DNA of 64,000 nt from Granulosicoccus antarcticus IMCC3135. Its GTDB lineage: Bacteria; Pseudomonadota; Gammaproteobacteria; Granulosicoccales; Granulosicoccaceae. The notes under the pieces were generated by a model. The model was not told the DNA's origin, searched no databases, and worked only from the letters and a program-made list of their open reading frames with translations. Both the position numbers and the translations under genes were made by a program. The stretch's first letter is position 1; each line of letters starts with the position of its first letter. Location: the NCBI RefSeq assembly GCF_002215215.1, contig NZ_CP018632.1, positions 5,514,501 to 5,578,500 of the forward strand, written 5' to 3'. Shown here piece by piece: positions 1 to 7,651 of this stretch.

Positions 1-1
1 C

Positions 2-427
2 CTGTCGTACCTTGCCAATGTTCAAAATAGCCCGTTCATCAGTTATTTTGCGCCGGCAGTCGCCTTTGTCGCGATTGTATCGTCGTTTTTTGGTCACTAT
101 ATGGGAGCCAGTGAAGGCTTGCGGGGCATCATACGAGGCCAGGTTGATCCTCATGAAAAACTGATCAAACCCGCAGCCCTCGGCCCCCTCATCACAGCCT
201 TCATGTTTTTCACGACATGGGGTGTTGCGGTGCTCAACCCCAGCATCCTGGGCCTGATAGAGACACTGGCCGGGCCTGTCATTGCTGCCATCCTCTACCT
301 GATGCCGATGTATGCAATCCACAAAGTGCAGGCCCTGAAGCAGTATCGCGGTCGACTCAGCAATGTCTTCATCACCTTTGCAGGCCTGGTTGCAATGAGC
401 GGTATCGTTTATGGTCTGCTAGGCTGA
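2..427 (+). CDS. Serine/threonine transporter, HAAAP (SdaC) family, 3' end
   Basis: This is the C-terminal 141 residues of a membrane transporter cut by the window edge; the frame is open from base 2. The visible part has about four hydrophobic helices and the motif [11 protein letters not shown], which resembles the late region of SdaC-type proton/serine symporters of the hydroxy/aromatic amino acid permease family. It would sit in the inner membrane and import serine or a related amino acid. It converges with the ABC permease gene on the opposite strand, with only 22 bases between the two stop codons. The family call is good; the substrate is inferred from resemblance to SdaC. Confidence 0.75.
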   Translation: MSYLANVQNSPFISYFAPAVAFVAIVSSFFGHYMGASEGLRGIIRGQVDPHEKLIKPAALGPLITAFMFFTTWGVAVLNPSILGLIETLAGPVIAAILYLMPMYAIHKVQALKQYRGRLSNVFITFAGLVAMSGIVYGLLG

Positions 428-449
428 GTCGGGCCGGATCATGATGCAC

Positions 450-1100
450 TCAGCCTATCCTGTCGTCGCGCTGTTCAAGTCGACGAGCGTATTGTGTTAG
501 TGGATAGCAAAGAGCGAAGAAAACCAGGGCCACAAAGCCGTAAACGGTAAGCGGATCAAAAGTTGCGTTGTTGATGGCATTGGATGTTTTGAGTAGCTCC
601 TCAAAACCGATAATGGATGTCAGCGCGGTGCTCTTGATCAGCTGCACCAGAAATCCCACGGTAGGGGCCCGCGTTATGGTCATGGCCTGCGGCAGTATGA
701 CTAAACGCAGTCGCTGCACGTAATTCAATCCAAGACTACCACCGGCATCCCACTGGCCCTGGCCAATAGCATCCACTCCACTACGCCAGATCTCGCTAAG
801 ATAGGCACTGGCAAACAGGGTCAGACAGAGTACCGCTGCCCCCCAAGGCTCAATTCTGAAACCCAGCATGGGTAGGCCGAAGAAGATCAGGAAAAGCTGC
901 ATCAACAGCGGGGTTCCCTGAAAAAGCGCGATATAACCTTTGGCAAAGGTTCGCACACCGCGCCGCTTTGAGATACGCATCAGCATAATCAACAAGCCCA
1001 CGCTGACCCCACCGGCAAAAGCTACCAATGACAGCAGAATGGTCCAGCGGGAAGCTAACAGCAAATTGCGGGCAATATCCCACAGTGTGAATTCAATCAT
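450..1100 (-). CDS. Amino-acid ABC transporter permease, second subunit
   Basis: A 216-residue inner-membrane permease of the polar amino acid (HisM/GlnP) family. It has about five hydrophobic segments and an EAA-type cytoplasmic loop near residues 118-140 (GGSLGLNYVQ followed by LPQAM), which contacts the ATPase. Its start overlaps the stop of the upstream permease by four bases (ATGA), so the two are translationally coupled and probably form a heterodimeric channel. The operon order is binding protein, permease, permease. No ATP-binding subunit gene is next to it, so the ATPase must come from elsewhere. Confidence 0.85.
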   Translation of the reverse strand: MIEFTLWDIARNLLLASRWTILLSLVAFAGGVSVGLLIMLMRISKRRGVRTFAKGYIALFQGTPLLMQLFLIFFGLPMLGFRIEPWGAAVLCLTLFASAYLSEIWRSGVDAIGQGQWDAGGSLGLNYVQRLRLVILPQAMTITRAPTVGFLVQLIKSTALTSIIGFEELLKTSNAINNATFDPLTVYGFVALVFFALCYPLTQYARRLEQRDDRIG

Positions 1101-1762
1101 GAGTCGGATATCGACAGCGTTCGACGGCCTATGAGAATGAGTCCCCGACGCACCAGAATGGACAGTACAAGATAGACACCAGCAATCACGAAATACGTTT
1201 CAAACGCACGAAAAGTGCGTGCCTGCAACATATCAGCCTCGAAAGTGAGCTCTGGCACGGCAATTTGCGAGACCACGGCCGACTCGAGCATCATGATGAT
1301 GATCTGACTGGTCAATGCCGGAAAAATGACTTTCAGAGCCTGTGGCATCACAACTTTCACAAAGACCTGCAGTGGCTTCAAGCCCAATACCTGAGCCGCC
1401 TCCCGCTGACCAAGTGGTACCGCATCCAGGCCCGCACCCACAATTTCCGTCGTATAGGCCGCCATGTTCAGGGTCATGGCCAGTAAGGCCGCCTGAATGG
1501 GATCGAGTCTGAGGCCCAGCGAGGGAAGTGCAAAATAGATGAAGAACAGCTGTACCAGAAAAGGCGTATTGCGGATGATTTCCACATACGCTTTGATGAT
1601 CGTCGCAAGCCATCGATGCCGGCCACGCCGTGCGGCTGCCAGTACGATGCTGATCAAGGTGCCGGCAACGGTGGTAACCGCGATGAGAAACAAGGTCATC
1701 GCGGCACCACGAAGAATGACTTGCAAGGCGCCGTTCAGCCAACCAAAATCCAGACTTGACAT
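1097..1762 (-). CDS. Amino-acid ABC transporter permease, first subunit
   Basis: A 221-residue permease of the same HisM/GlnP family as its downstream neighbour. It has hydrophobic helices throughout and an EAA loop around REAAQVLGLKPLQVF and VMPQAL. It starts 17 bases after the stop of the binding-protein gene and overlaps the next permease by four bases. The two permeases are clearly related but not identical, as is usual in two-permease amino-acid importers. The substrate cannot be read from the permeases; the family 3 binding protein suggests a polar or charged amino acid. Confidence 0.87.
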   Translation of the reverse strand: MSSLDFGWLNGALQVILRGAAMTLFLIAVTTVAGTLISIVLAAARRGRHRWLATIIKAYVEIIRNTPFLVQLFFIYFALPSLGLRLDPIQAALLAMTLNMAAYTTEIVGAGLDAVPLGQREAAQVLGLKPLQVFVKVVMPQALKVIFPALTSQIIIMMLESAVVSQIAVPELTFEADMLQARTFRAFETYFVIAGVYLVLSILVRRGLILIGRRTLSISDS

Positions 1763-1779
1763 AAGGACGCCTGAGTGCC

Positions 1780-2583
1780 TCAGTCTTTCAGATTTTCAGG
1801 ATCCAACGGCGTATTCAGCCAGTTCTCGGAACTTTGATTAAGCTTGCCGTCTTCCAGCATGCTCGCAATAGCACTGTCGATGGCCTGCTTCAGCGCCGTC
1901 TCGCCTTTGTTCACGGCAATATGCGAAGGAGAGGTCAGCAGCTGGAATTTCTGCTCGGGCTTGATGTCTTCCTGTCTGGCAAGCACGCCGGCGCCAACGT
2001 CATTGCCTACAACCATCAGATCTGTCTGCCCGGAAATGAAGGCCTGGATAACTGAGTTGTAGTTATCGAATCGCTTGATATCAACGTTCTCTGGTGCGGC
2101 CTCAGTGAGCGAGGTGTCTTCAAGTGTGCCGCGATTGACAGAAACCGACTTGCCTTCCAGATCAGCAGGGCTGCTTACCTCAAGGGCGGCAGGACCGATC
2201 ACCGCAATATAATAAGGTGCATAAGCGGCAGCGTAGTCAATGACCTCAGCCCGTTCGTCGCTGTAGCCAACACTCATCAGCAAATCGACCCGCGCATCAT
2301 TCAGATAGGGAATACGATTCTGACCTGTGACTGACACGGGAACCATCTTGACGCCCAGGGCGCTCGCCAGATAATCTGCCACATCGATGTCATAGCCTTT
2401 CAGACTCATGTCAGCACTGGCTGATGAGAATGGCGGGAAGTCGGAAAAAACGCCGACTTTGAGCTCACCTGAAGCCTTGATATCCTCTAACGCATCGGCG
2501 CTGGCATTGCTCAACGTTAAAGCGCTGGTGATCAGTAAGGTACTGACGAGTTTGAGCAGGAAAGTCGGTTTGTTCTTGAACAT
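1780..2583 (-). CDS. Amino-acid ABC transporter periplasmic binding protein (family 3)
   Basis: A secreted binding protein of the SBP_bac_3 fold. I place the start at the ATG at 2583, which follows a GAGAAAA stretch and gives 267 residues; a TTG six codons upstream is also open. The N-terminus has a lysine, a hydrophobic stretch and an Ala-Asp-Ala type cleavage region. The mature part opens with the typical ASGELKVGV and later shows LKGYDIDVADYLA, both family hallmarks. It should capture an amino acid in the periplasm for the two downstream permeases. An inverted repeat at 2606-2646 lies just upstream and separates it from the DUF1499 gene. Confidence 0.86.
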   Translation of the reverse strand: MFKNKPTFLLKLVSTLLITSALTLSNASADALEDIKASGELKVGVFSDFPPFSSASADMSLKGYDIDVADYLASALGVKMVPVSVTGQNRIPYLNDARVDLLMSVGYSDERAEVIDYAAAYAPYYIAVIGPAALEVSSPADLEGKSVSVNRGTLEDTSLTEAAPENVDIKRFDNYNSVIQAFISGQTDLMVVGNDVGAGVLARQEDIKPEQKFQLLTSPSHIAVNKGETALKQAIDSAIASMLEDGKLNQSSENWLNTPLDPENLKD

Positions 2584-2605
2584 GGTTTTCTCGATAGTCA
2601 ATGGA

Positions 2606-2646
2606 AAAAGCTGGCGACAATTTTATGTCACAGTATGCCAGCTTTT
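2606..2646 (-). terminator. Probable intrinsic terminator after the DUF1499 gene
   Basis: A perfect ten-base inverted repeat, AAAAGCTGGC with GCCAGCTTTT, is separated by 21 bases. Read on the minus strand it ends in a run of T, as expected for a terminator of the DUF1499 gene ending at 2696. It lies only about 25 bases upstream of the binding-protein start, so it could also act as a leader hairpin for the ABC operon. The 21-base loop is long for a terminator. Confidence 0.55.
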
Positions 2647-2695
2647 GAATCACTCCCCAGTCACTTTACATGTCCATACAGCCCTGAACGAAGCG

Positions 2696-3430
2696 CTATT
2701 CTACAGCCCCGATAAACGCGCGGATACGGGCAGCATTCACACCCCGGTCACCTTTACCGATGCGTGAGACACTGCGAATATCGATACGACTGGACTCACC
2801 CTCAGGGGTGACAATGACAACCACATCATCCGCAAAATGATAGATCGGGGTTCGAGCGGTCGCCTCAAAACGCAGACCATCATGATCCTGAGCCACAATT
2901 TCCCATTCCATATCCTGGCCAATGGCAAGTGATTTGGCAAAAGCCTCTTCAGGTGTTAAATCCGAAAGTACGGGAACAATGTCAGGGAATGCAGCCTGCT
3001 GCTGCATGGCTATCTCTTCCCCGCCATAAACCAGTGAATTGCGAGCTCCTGGACGACTCTCATCCAGCACCAGAAACTGAGGGGGGTTGGAGGTATCTGT
3101 GCTCACATCATGAATCGGTGGAAAACTGGATGGAGGCTGAACTTTCGCCATCAACATGGGGGCAAGCATTCCCAGACCCAGCAGACACGCGATAGCGGCC
3201 TTGAAGGCTCCAGCCTTCTCGCCTTTGACGAGCAGGTAAATCAGACCCAGCAGACCCAGACCCGCAACGGCATACCCCATAGGATTGAGATAAGTTCGGG
3301 CATAGCCGAAGCCGACAATGGGCTCCCACAATCCCAGTCGAGCACCAAACATCATTACCGCTACGGCTACCAGCGCGCACAGCGCCAGTAGCAATAACCC
3401 AGTACCCAATCTAGAACTTCTGGCAGTCAC
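2696..3430 (-). CDS. DUF1499 family membrane protein
   Basis: A 244-residue protein. The N-terminal ~115 residues contain three or four hydrophobic helices. The C-terminal part begins at PPIHDVSTD and matches the DUF1499 pattern: a conserved HDVSTD, a middle W, the ATARTP segment, FADDVVV, and the closing RSVSRIGKGD..NAARIR. DUF1499 domains have no established biochemical role. The protein is probably anchored in the inner membrane with the domain outside the bilayer. It stands between purU and the ABC operon on the same strand, 59 bases after purU. Family assignment is firm; function is unknown. Confidence 0.85.
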   Translation of the reverse strand: MTARSSRLGTGLLLLALCALVAVAVMMFGARLGLWEPIVGFGYARTYLNPMGYAVAGLGLLGLIYLLVKGEKAGAFKAAIACLLGLGMLAPMLMAKVQPPSSFPPIHDVSTDTSNPPQFLVLDESRPGARNSLVYGGEEIAMQQQAAFPDIVPVLSDLTPEEAFAKSLAIGQDMEWEIVAQDHDGLRFEATARTPIYHFADDVVVIVTPEGESSRIDIRSVSRIGKGDRGVNAARIRAFIGAVE

Positions 3431-3489
3431 GGTCTATCCATTCGAGTGAAATATAGCTCTCGATTATAGGCGACTGACACAAGGGCATA

Positions 3490-4362
3490 TCAGCGAAATA
3501 TGACAGTTTTATTTCCATGCAGGAAGACACGGTGTTCGACATGCAGCTTCACCGCCTTTGCCAATGCCACCGTTTCGGTATCGCGCCCTACGGCCACCAG
3601 CTGATCAGCCGTATAAGAGTGATCAACGGGCTGAACACTCTGCTCGATGATCGGACCTTCGTCCAGATCGGAAGTGACGTAATGTGCTGTAGCACCAATC
3701 AGTTTGACGCCGCGATCGTAAGCCTGGTGATAAGGCCGTGCGCCCTTGAAGCCAGGCAGGAAGGAGTGATGGATATTGATCGCCTTGCCTCTGAGCTCCT
3801 GACACAAGGTATCTGACAAAACCTGCATATAGCGCGCAAGCACCACCAGTTCGGTTTCTGTCTCCTTGATCAATTCACGCAGCGCATTTTCCTGCTGAGG
3901 CTTGTTATCAGGCGTAATGGGCAGGTAGATAAAGCGGATGCCCTCGCGTTCGATCATCGGTCTCAGATCCAGATGATTGGACACAACAGCCGTAATCTCC
4001 ATGTTCAATTCGCCTTTGTGCAAGCGATACAGGAGATCGTCGAGGCAATGATCAAACTTGCTGACCATGATCAGCGTTCGGGTAGGGGCCTCTGCCGAAA
4101 GCAGGTTCCACTCCATCTGAAAGCGCTCGGCTACCAGAGGAAATTCTTCCCGAAGTTGTTCAAGTGTTGCATCGCCACTGCTGAGATGGAACCTGGAGCG
4201 TAACGAGAATCGTCCCGTTGCAGGATCGTCAAATTGGGAAAGCTCACTGATATACGCGCCACGATCAGCAAGGAATGTCGTGACCGCAGCGACAATACCG
4301 CTGTCGGCAACGCAAGCTGCCTTGAGTATCAGCTCGTTACGCGGGGGAGTTACCTGAGACAT
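3490..4362 (-). CDS. purU: Formyltetrahydrofolate deformylase
   Basis: A 290-residue enzyme that hydrolyses 10-formyl-tetrahydrofolate to formate and tetrahydrofolate, balancing the one-carbon pool in the cytosol. Residues about 10-90 form an ACT domain and the rest a formyltransferase-type domain. The catalytic Asn-His-Asp triad is visible as N196, H198 and D234, with the spacing seen in glycinamide ribonucleotide formyltransferases. Length matches the usual ~280-290 residues. Three tandem copies of a 20-21 base repeat lie 44-104 bases upstream of the start, a likely regulatory region. In some marine bacteria purU works with methylated-amine breakdown, but no such genes are in this window. 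Confidence 0.95.
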   Translation of the reverse strand: MSQVTPPRNELILKAACVADSGIVAAVTTFLADRGAYISELSQFDDPATGRFSLRSRFHLSSGDATLEQLREEFPLVAERFQMEWNLLSAEAPTRTLIMVSKFDHCLDDLLYRLHKGELNMEITAVVSNHLDLRPMIEREGIRFIYLPITPDNKPQQENALRELIKETETELVVLARYMQVLSDTLCQELRGKAINIHHSFLPGFKGARPYHQAYDRGVKLIGATAHYVTSDLDEGPIIEQSVQPVDHSYTADQLVAVGRDTETVALAKAVKLHVEHRVFLHGNKTVIFR

Positions 4363-4405
4363 GGAATGCTACTCATGCTGTGACAAATGGAAGAGGTTTA
4401 GAGAG

Positions 4406-4466
4406 GGTACTTCACTCACACTGAATGGTACTTCACTCGTATTAATGGTACTTCACTCACACTGAA
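4406..4466. repeat. Three tandem 20-21 bp repeats upstream of purU
   Basis: Three head-to-tail copies begin with GGTACTTCACTC at 4406, 4427 and 4447. Copies 1 and 3 continue ACACTGAA; copy 2 is GTATTAAT. The period of 20-21 bases is close to two DNA turns, which would put each copy on the same face of the helix. Their position just upstream of purU suggests binding sites for a regulator or an RNA leader element. Nothing in the sequence identifies the binder. Confidence 0.75.
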
Positions 4467-4614
4467 ATAAGGAAATGCCGAGGCAATCATTGTTAGACAA
4501 CATGTAGACCAGCTTCAGATCTTCACTGAGACCAGTTAACAGGTGTATCAACGCCTGTAAAAGACTGAATTTTCCTGCAACACACACAAATTTTTCTGGC
4601 AATACACAAAAGCA

Positions 4615-4638
4615 AAGAACCCTGATTAAAGGGTCCTT
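4615..4638 (-). terminator. Probable intrinsic terminator after the 4731-4940 gene
   Basis: The arms AAGAACCCT and AGGGTCCTT pair with one central mismatch around a six-base loop. On the minus strand the hairpin is followed by a T-rich tail (CTTTGCTTTTG is the end of the arm and what follows). It lies about 95 bases downstream of the small membrane gene and before the purU leader, so it would separate the two transcription units. Confidence 0.5.
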
Positions 4639-4730
4639 CGTCCTGAACTGCGTGACTCTATCAATTCGCGCCTGCTCAGCAAGCTCGCCTGCAATACAGA
4701 CAGCCCACTGTGAGCGCAATCACTGATCGA

Positions 4731-4940
4731 TCAAACAGCCTCGTTCTTGCGCTCAAGCAGATAACAACCGACCCCTAGAGCAAGTGGCAACAACGCCGCT
4801 TTGGGGACGGCCATCGCGGCGAAAAAGGCGATGACCAGAAACATATAGCTACCCGCTACCAGGGTGCGCTCACCTGACTCGGCAAGCATGATTTTCAAGT
4901 ATTTCCGGGCCTCGGCAAGCCTGATTTTCAATTGATCCAT
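4731..4940 (-). CDS. Small membrane protein of unknown function
   Basis: I take the ATG at 4940, preceded by AAGAAAGAGT at good ribosome-binding distance, giving 69 residues. The frame is open for another 39 codons upstream, but that extension is low-complexity and has no clear start signal. The N-terminal ~27 residues are charged (MDQLKIRLAEARKYLK), probably a short cytoplasmic helix. Two adjacent hydrophobic segments and a short charged tail, LLERKNEAV, follow. It resembles small two-helix inner-membrane proteins but I do not recognise the family. It stands alone between two terminator-like elements. Confidence 0.55.
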   Translation of the reverse strand: MDQLKIRLAEARKYLKIMLAESGERTLVAGSYMFLVIAFFAAMAVPKAALLPLALGVGCYLLERKNEAV

Positions 4941-5458
4941 ACTCTTTCTTGTCTCTCCAGCAAAATGTTGTGCCGTCTTCGGCCTGTAGCTCTCAATTAA
5001 GCCATACACCTGCCCTCCCTGAAACCCACCTGGAGGACCTGACACCCATCGTCGCAAACTGCCGAATCAGAAGCAACTGTACCGCTCCCGAATAGACCAC
5101 ATTGGCTTCGGAAATCAATTCAGATCGAAAAATTCTCAGACATTGATCGAATTGGCCTGCGATGACTCTGCACAGCATGAAGCAATGGGCTCATCTTGGG
5201 TAATTGGTACCATCATCAAACTCGAATAAATTCGGCTCGCCACGCTGAAACCTTGCTGCCATAACGTTTCAGTGAAATTCTCGACATTCGACCCTATGGC
5301 AACTTGTGCCCCATAAAGATAAATGTAGTGACGATCATGCTTTGTACCTATAAGATCATTATGCGTCCAGTAGATCGGGGTCGACGGCAGGATTTCGAAG
5401 ACCAGACAGTCCAATCCTGACGATAAATCAACGACAAATCAATGGGAGACAGATCACT
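4941..5458. other. Long intergenic region upstream of pqqA
   Basis: This 518-base stretch separates the minus-strand small membrane gene from pqqA and must contain both divergent promoters. A 92-codon minus-strand frame at 5136-5414 shows no domain, signal or ribosome-binding site and is probably chance. I see no strong paired -35/-10 boxes. A ribosome-binding site for pqqA (GGGAG at about 5444-5448) is clear at the right end. Confidence 0.5.
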
Positions 5459-5533
5459 ATGAAATGGGAAACACCAAAAGCGATTGATGTGCGATTCGGA
5501 TTCGAAATCACCATGTACTTCGCTAACCGCTAG
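5459..5533 (+). CDS. pqqA: PQQ precursor peptide PqqA
   Basis: A 24-codon gene that encodes the ribosomal peptide from which pyrroloquinoline quinone is made. The sequence ends FEITMYFANR; the conserved glutamate (E16) and tyrosine (Y20), separated by three residues, are the two side chains joined by PqqE and kept in the cofactor. Length and C-terminal motif are typical of PqqA. It has a GGGAG ribosome-binding site about ten bases upstream and is followed by an intrinsic terminator and then pqqB. Confidence 0.95.
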   Translation: MKWETPKAIDVRFGFEITMYFANR

Positions 5534-5600
5534 ACCTTCTGACTCTCTGCTGGCGGCCCGCTGTTCAAGCGAGTCTGCCTGACAGATAGACTGGAAGAGA

Positions 5601-5626
5601 AGCCGGGATTTCTCCCGGCTTTTTTT
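5601..5626 (+). terminator. Intrinsic terminator between pqqA and pqqB
   Basis: A perfect eight-base-pair stem, AGCCGGGA and TCCCGGCT, around the loop TTTC, is followed directly by seven T. It sits 67 bases after the pqqA stop and only about 18 bases before the pqqB start. Partial termination here would give much more pqqA message than pqqB-E message, which fits the need for many substrate peptides per enzyme. Confidence 0.9.
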
Positions 5627-5643
5627 ATAGGTGAATATAAACA

Positions 5644-6561
5644 GTGTTCCTCAAAATTCTTGGATCAGCAGCCGGTGGTGGATTTCCCCAGTGGAATTGC
5701 AACTGTCCGATGTGCAGCGGTGTCAGAGAGGGCTCAATCAATGCCCGGGTTCGTACTCAGTCATCGATTGCCGTTAGTAGTGATCGCACCGATTGGGTGC
5801 TGTTCAATGCATCGCCCGACATCCTCACGCAGATCCAGCAATGCGGTGTCCTGCAACCGTCTCGGCAGTTGCGTGATACCGGCATACAATCCATTGTGCT
5901 CATGGATGCTCAAATCGATCACACGACAGGTCTGTTGATGCTGCGTGAGCACAAGCAACCATTGTCCATCTGGTGTACTGCTGCTGTCAGAGAAGATCTC
6001 AGTGAAGGCAACCCACTGTTCAAGGTCCTGAGCCATTACGCAGGAATCGATTGGCAGGAATTATCGACCGATCATGCCGATTGTCAGATTCCGGGAGCGC
6101 CCGGCGTGACGTTCACACCGCTGCCACTGATCAGCAATGCCCCACCCTACTCGCCCCACCGTGATCAACCCGTCAAGGGCGACACCATCGGCATGCTGAT
6201 GAATGATTCAGCCACACAAAAATCCCTGTTTTATGCACCGGGACTTGGCGAAATGGAACCTCATGTATGGCAAGCCATGCAAAAAGCCGATGTCGTTCTG
6301 GTTGATGGGACGATGTGGACAGACGATGAAATGATCCAGCGCGGCGCCTCTGCCAAGACCGCCCGTTCAATGGGCCATCTGCCACAAAGTGGACCTGGCG
6401 GCATGCTGGAGTGGCTTGACAAGTTGCCCACGAGCACTCGCAAGATACTTATCCATATCAACAACACCAATCCCATTCTCGATGAAGACAGCGAGCAACG
6501 TGTCGTTCTGGATCGTCACGGCGTGGAAGTCGCCTACGATGGTCTGGAAATCGAAATCTAG
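5644..6561 (+). CDS. pqqB: PQQ biosynthesis protein PqqB
   Basis: A 305-residue protein of the metallo-beta-lactamase fold, the expected length for PqqB. It begins with a GTG preceded by AGGTG at ten bases. The N-terminus reads MFLKILGSAAGGGFPQWNC, and the cysteine cluster CNCPMC follows at once, a PqqB signature. Members of this family have been assigned a role as a hydroxylase acting on the cross-linked precursor; older proposals included PQQ transport. The protein is cytosolic. Transcription must pass the terminator after pqqA, or start from a promoter too weak for me to see. Confidence 0.95.
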   Translation: MFLKILGSAAGGGFPQWNCNCPMCSGVREGSINARVRTQSSIAVSSDRTDWVLFNASPDILTQIQQCGVLQPSRQLRDTGIQSIVLMDAQIDHTTGLLMLREHKQPLSIWCTAAVREDLSEGNPLFKVLSHYAGIDWQELSTDHADCQIPGAPGVTFTPLPLISNAPPYSPHRDQPVKGDTIGMLMNDSATQKSLFYAPGLGEMEPHVWQAMQKADVVLVDGTMWTDDEMIQRGASAKTARSMGHLPQSGPGGMLEWLDKLPTSTRKILIHINNTNPILDEDSEQRVVLDRHGVEVAYDGLEIEI

Positions 6562-6576
6562 GAGAATTCAGCCACC

Positions 6577-7332
6577 ATGACACTGGACAACCACCCCTGG
6601 TCCAGGGAAGAGTTCGAAAAACGCCTGCGTGAGCAAGGCCAGGCCTACCATATTCATCACCCCTTCAATGTCATGTTGAACACGGGCAAGGCAACACCTG
6701 AGCAGATCCGTGGCTGGGTCGCCAACCGGTTCAGCTATCAGCTTGCCATTCCCATCAAGGACGCGGCAGTGATGTCGAACTGCGATGATCGAGCTGTGCG
6801 CCGGGAATGGGTTCAGCGCATGCTGGATCATGACGGCTACGATGATCTGAACGGTGCAAGTGATGAAGGCGGCATTGAAGCCTGGATTCGACTGGGTACA
6901 GCTGTCGGACTAAGTCGTGAGGAGATAACCGATCTGAGACATGTCACACCAGGTGTCAGATTCGCAGTTGATGCCTATGTCCAGTTTGCACGCACCCAAC
7001 CGTGGCAGGAGTCTGTCTGTGCATCCTTGACCGAATTGTTCGCTCCGGCGATACATAAACAACGACTGGCAACCTGGCCGGAGCACTACCCCTGGATAGA
7101 GAGTGAGGGGTTGATGTATTTTCGCAACCGTGTCACACAGGCGCGCCGTGATGTTGAACACGGTCTGGCGATCACACTGGATTTTTTCAAGACGCGTGAA
7201 CAACAATTGCGGGCGCTGGATATCCTCAACTTCAAACTCGATGTACTGTGGCAGATGAATGATGCCATGGCAGTTCGCTACGGCCTTCCCGATCAGCCAG
7301 CAGCACCTGAAAGACCGGCATCGGTAAGATAA
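6577..7332 (+). CDS. pqqC: Pyrroloquinoline-quinone synthase PqqC
   Basis: A 251-residue all-helical protein of the PqqC/heme-oxygenase-like superfamily. It carries out the last step of PQQ formation, a ring closure and eight-electron oxidation that uses oxygen without metal or cofactor. The [14 protein letters not shown] segment and the [12 protein letters not shown] region are characteristic. It starts 15 bases after pqqB with an AGGAG ribosome-binding site. Length is normal for a stand-alone PqqC that is not fused to PqqD. Confidence 0.95.
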   Translation: MTLDNHPWSREEFEKRLREQGQAYHIHHPFNVMLNTGKATPEQIRGWVANRFSYQLAIPIKDAAVMSNCDDRAVRREWVQRMLDHDGYDDLNGASDEGGIEAWIRLGTAVGLSREEITDLRHVTPGVRFAVDAYVQFARTQPWQESVCASLTELFAPAIHKQRLATWPEHYPWIESEGLMYFRNRVTQARRDVEHGLAITLDFFKTREQQLRALDILNFKLDVLWQMNDAMAVRYGLPDQPAAPERPASVR

Positions 7333-7373
7333 CTGGCCGACGACAACATGGCACTGATACGACAGGCAAACCA

Positions 7374-7649
7374 ATGACTGAGATCAACTCTGAACACGTA
7401 CCCGCTATCTCCAATGGCTATCGATTGCAGTTCGAAGAAGCTCAGGACACCTGGGTTCTGCTATATCCCGAAGGCATGGTAAAGCTGAACCCCACGGCAT
7501 CGCACATTCTGCAACGTTGCGACGGCAAGTCCTGTGTACAAGATATCATCGACCAGCTGGAAGCCGCTTTCGAGACAACCGGATTGAATGACGATGTCCA
7601 GGGTTTTCTCACTATTGCATCCGAACAACACTGGATAACGCTGAGCTGA
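7374..7649 (+). CDS. pqqD: PqqA-binding peptide chaperone PqqD
   Basis: A 91-residue protein with the PqqD fold, which binds PqqA and delivers it to the radical SAM enzyme PqqE. The segment RLQFEEAQDTWVLLYPEGMVKLN and the later ILQRCDG are typical of this family. It lies between pqqC and pqqE, and the pqqE start follows its stop by two bases. The close coupling fits the physical PqqD-PqqE complex known from other species. Confidence 0.93.
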   Translation: MTEINSEHVPAISNGYRLQFEEAQDTWVLLYPEGMVKLNPTASHILQRCDGKSCVQDIIDQLEAAFETTGLNDDVQGFLTIASEQHWITLS

Positions 7650-7651
7650 TC

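Larger units (their letters stand above)
4363..4730. other. Intergenic stretch between purU and a small membrane gene
   Basis: This 368-base gap holds the three purU leader repeats (4406-4466) and a probable terminator (4615-4638) for the upstream minus-strand gene. An 88-codon minus-strand frame (4453-4719) crosses the repeats and the terminator, lacks recognisable features, and is not credible as a gene. The purU promoter should lie here, but I could not place its boxes with confidence. Confidence 0.6.

Noticed and set aside
4453-4719. 88-codon minus-strand frame upstream of purU
   Set aside because: It crosses the repeats and a terminator, has no ribosome-binding site and no recognisable motif.
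5136-5414. 92-codon minus-strand frame upstream of pqqA
   Set aside because: No start signal, no domain, and lies in the expected pqq promoter region; judged chance.
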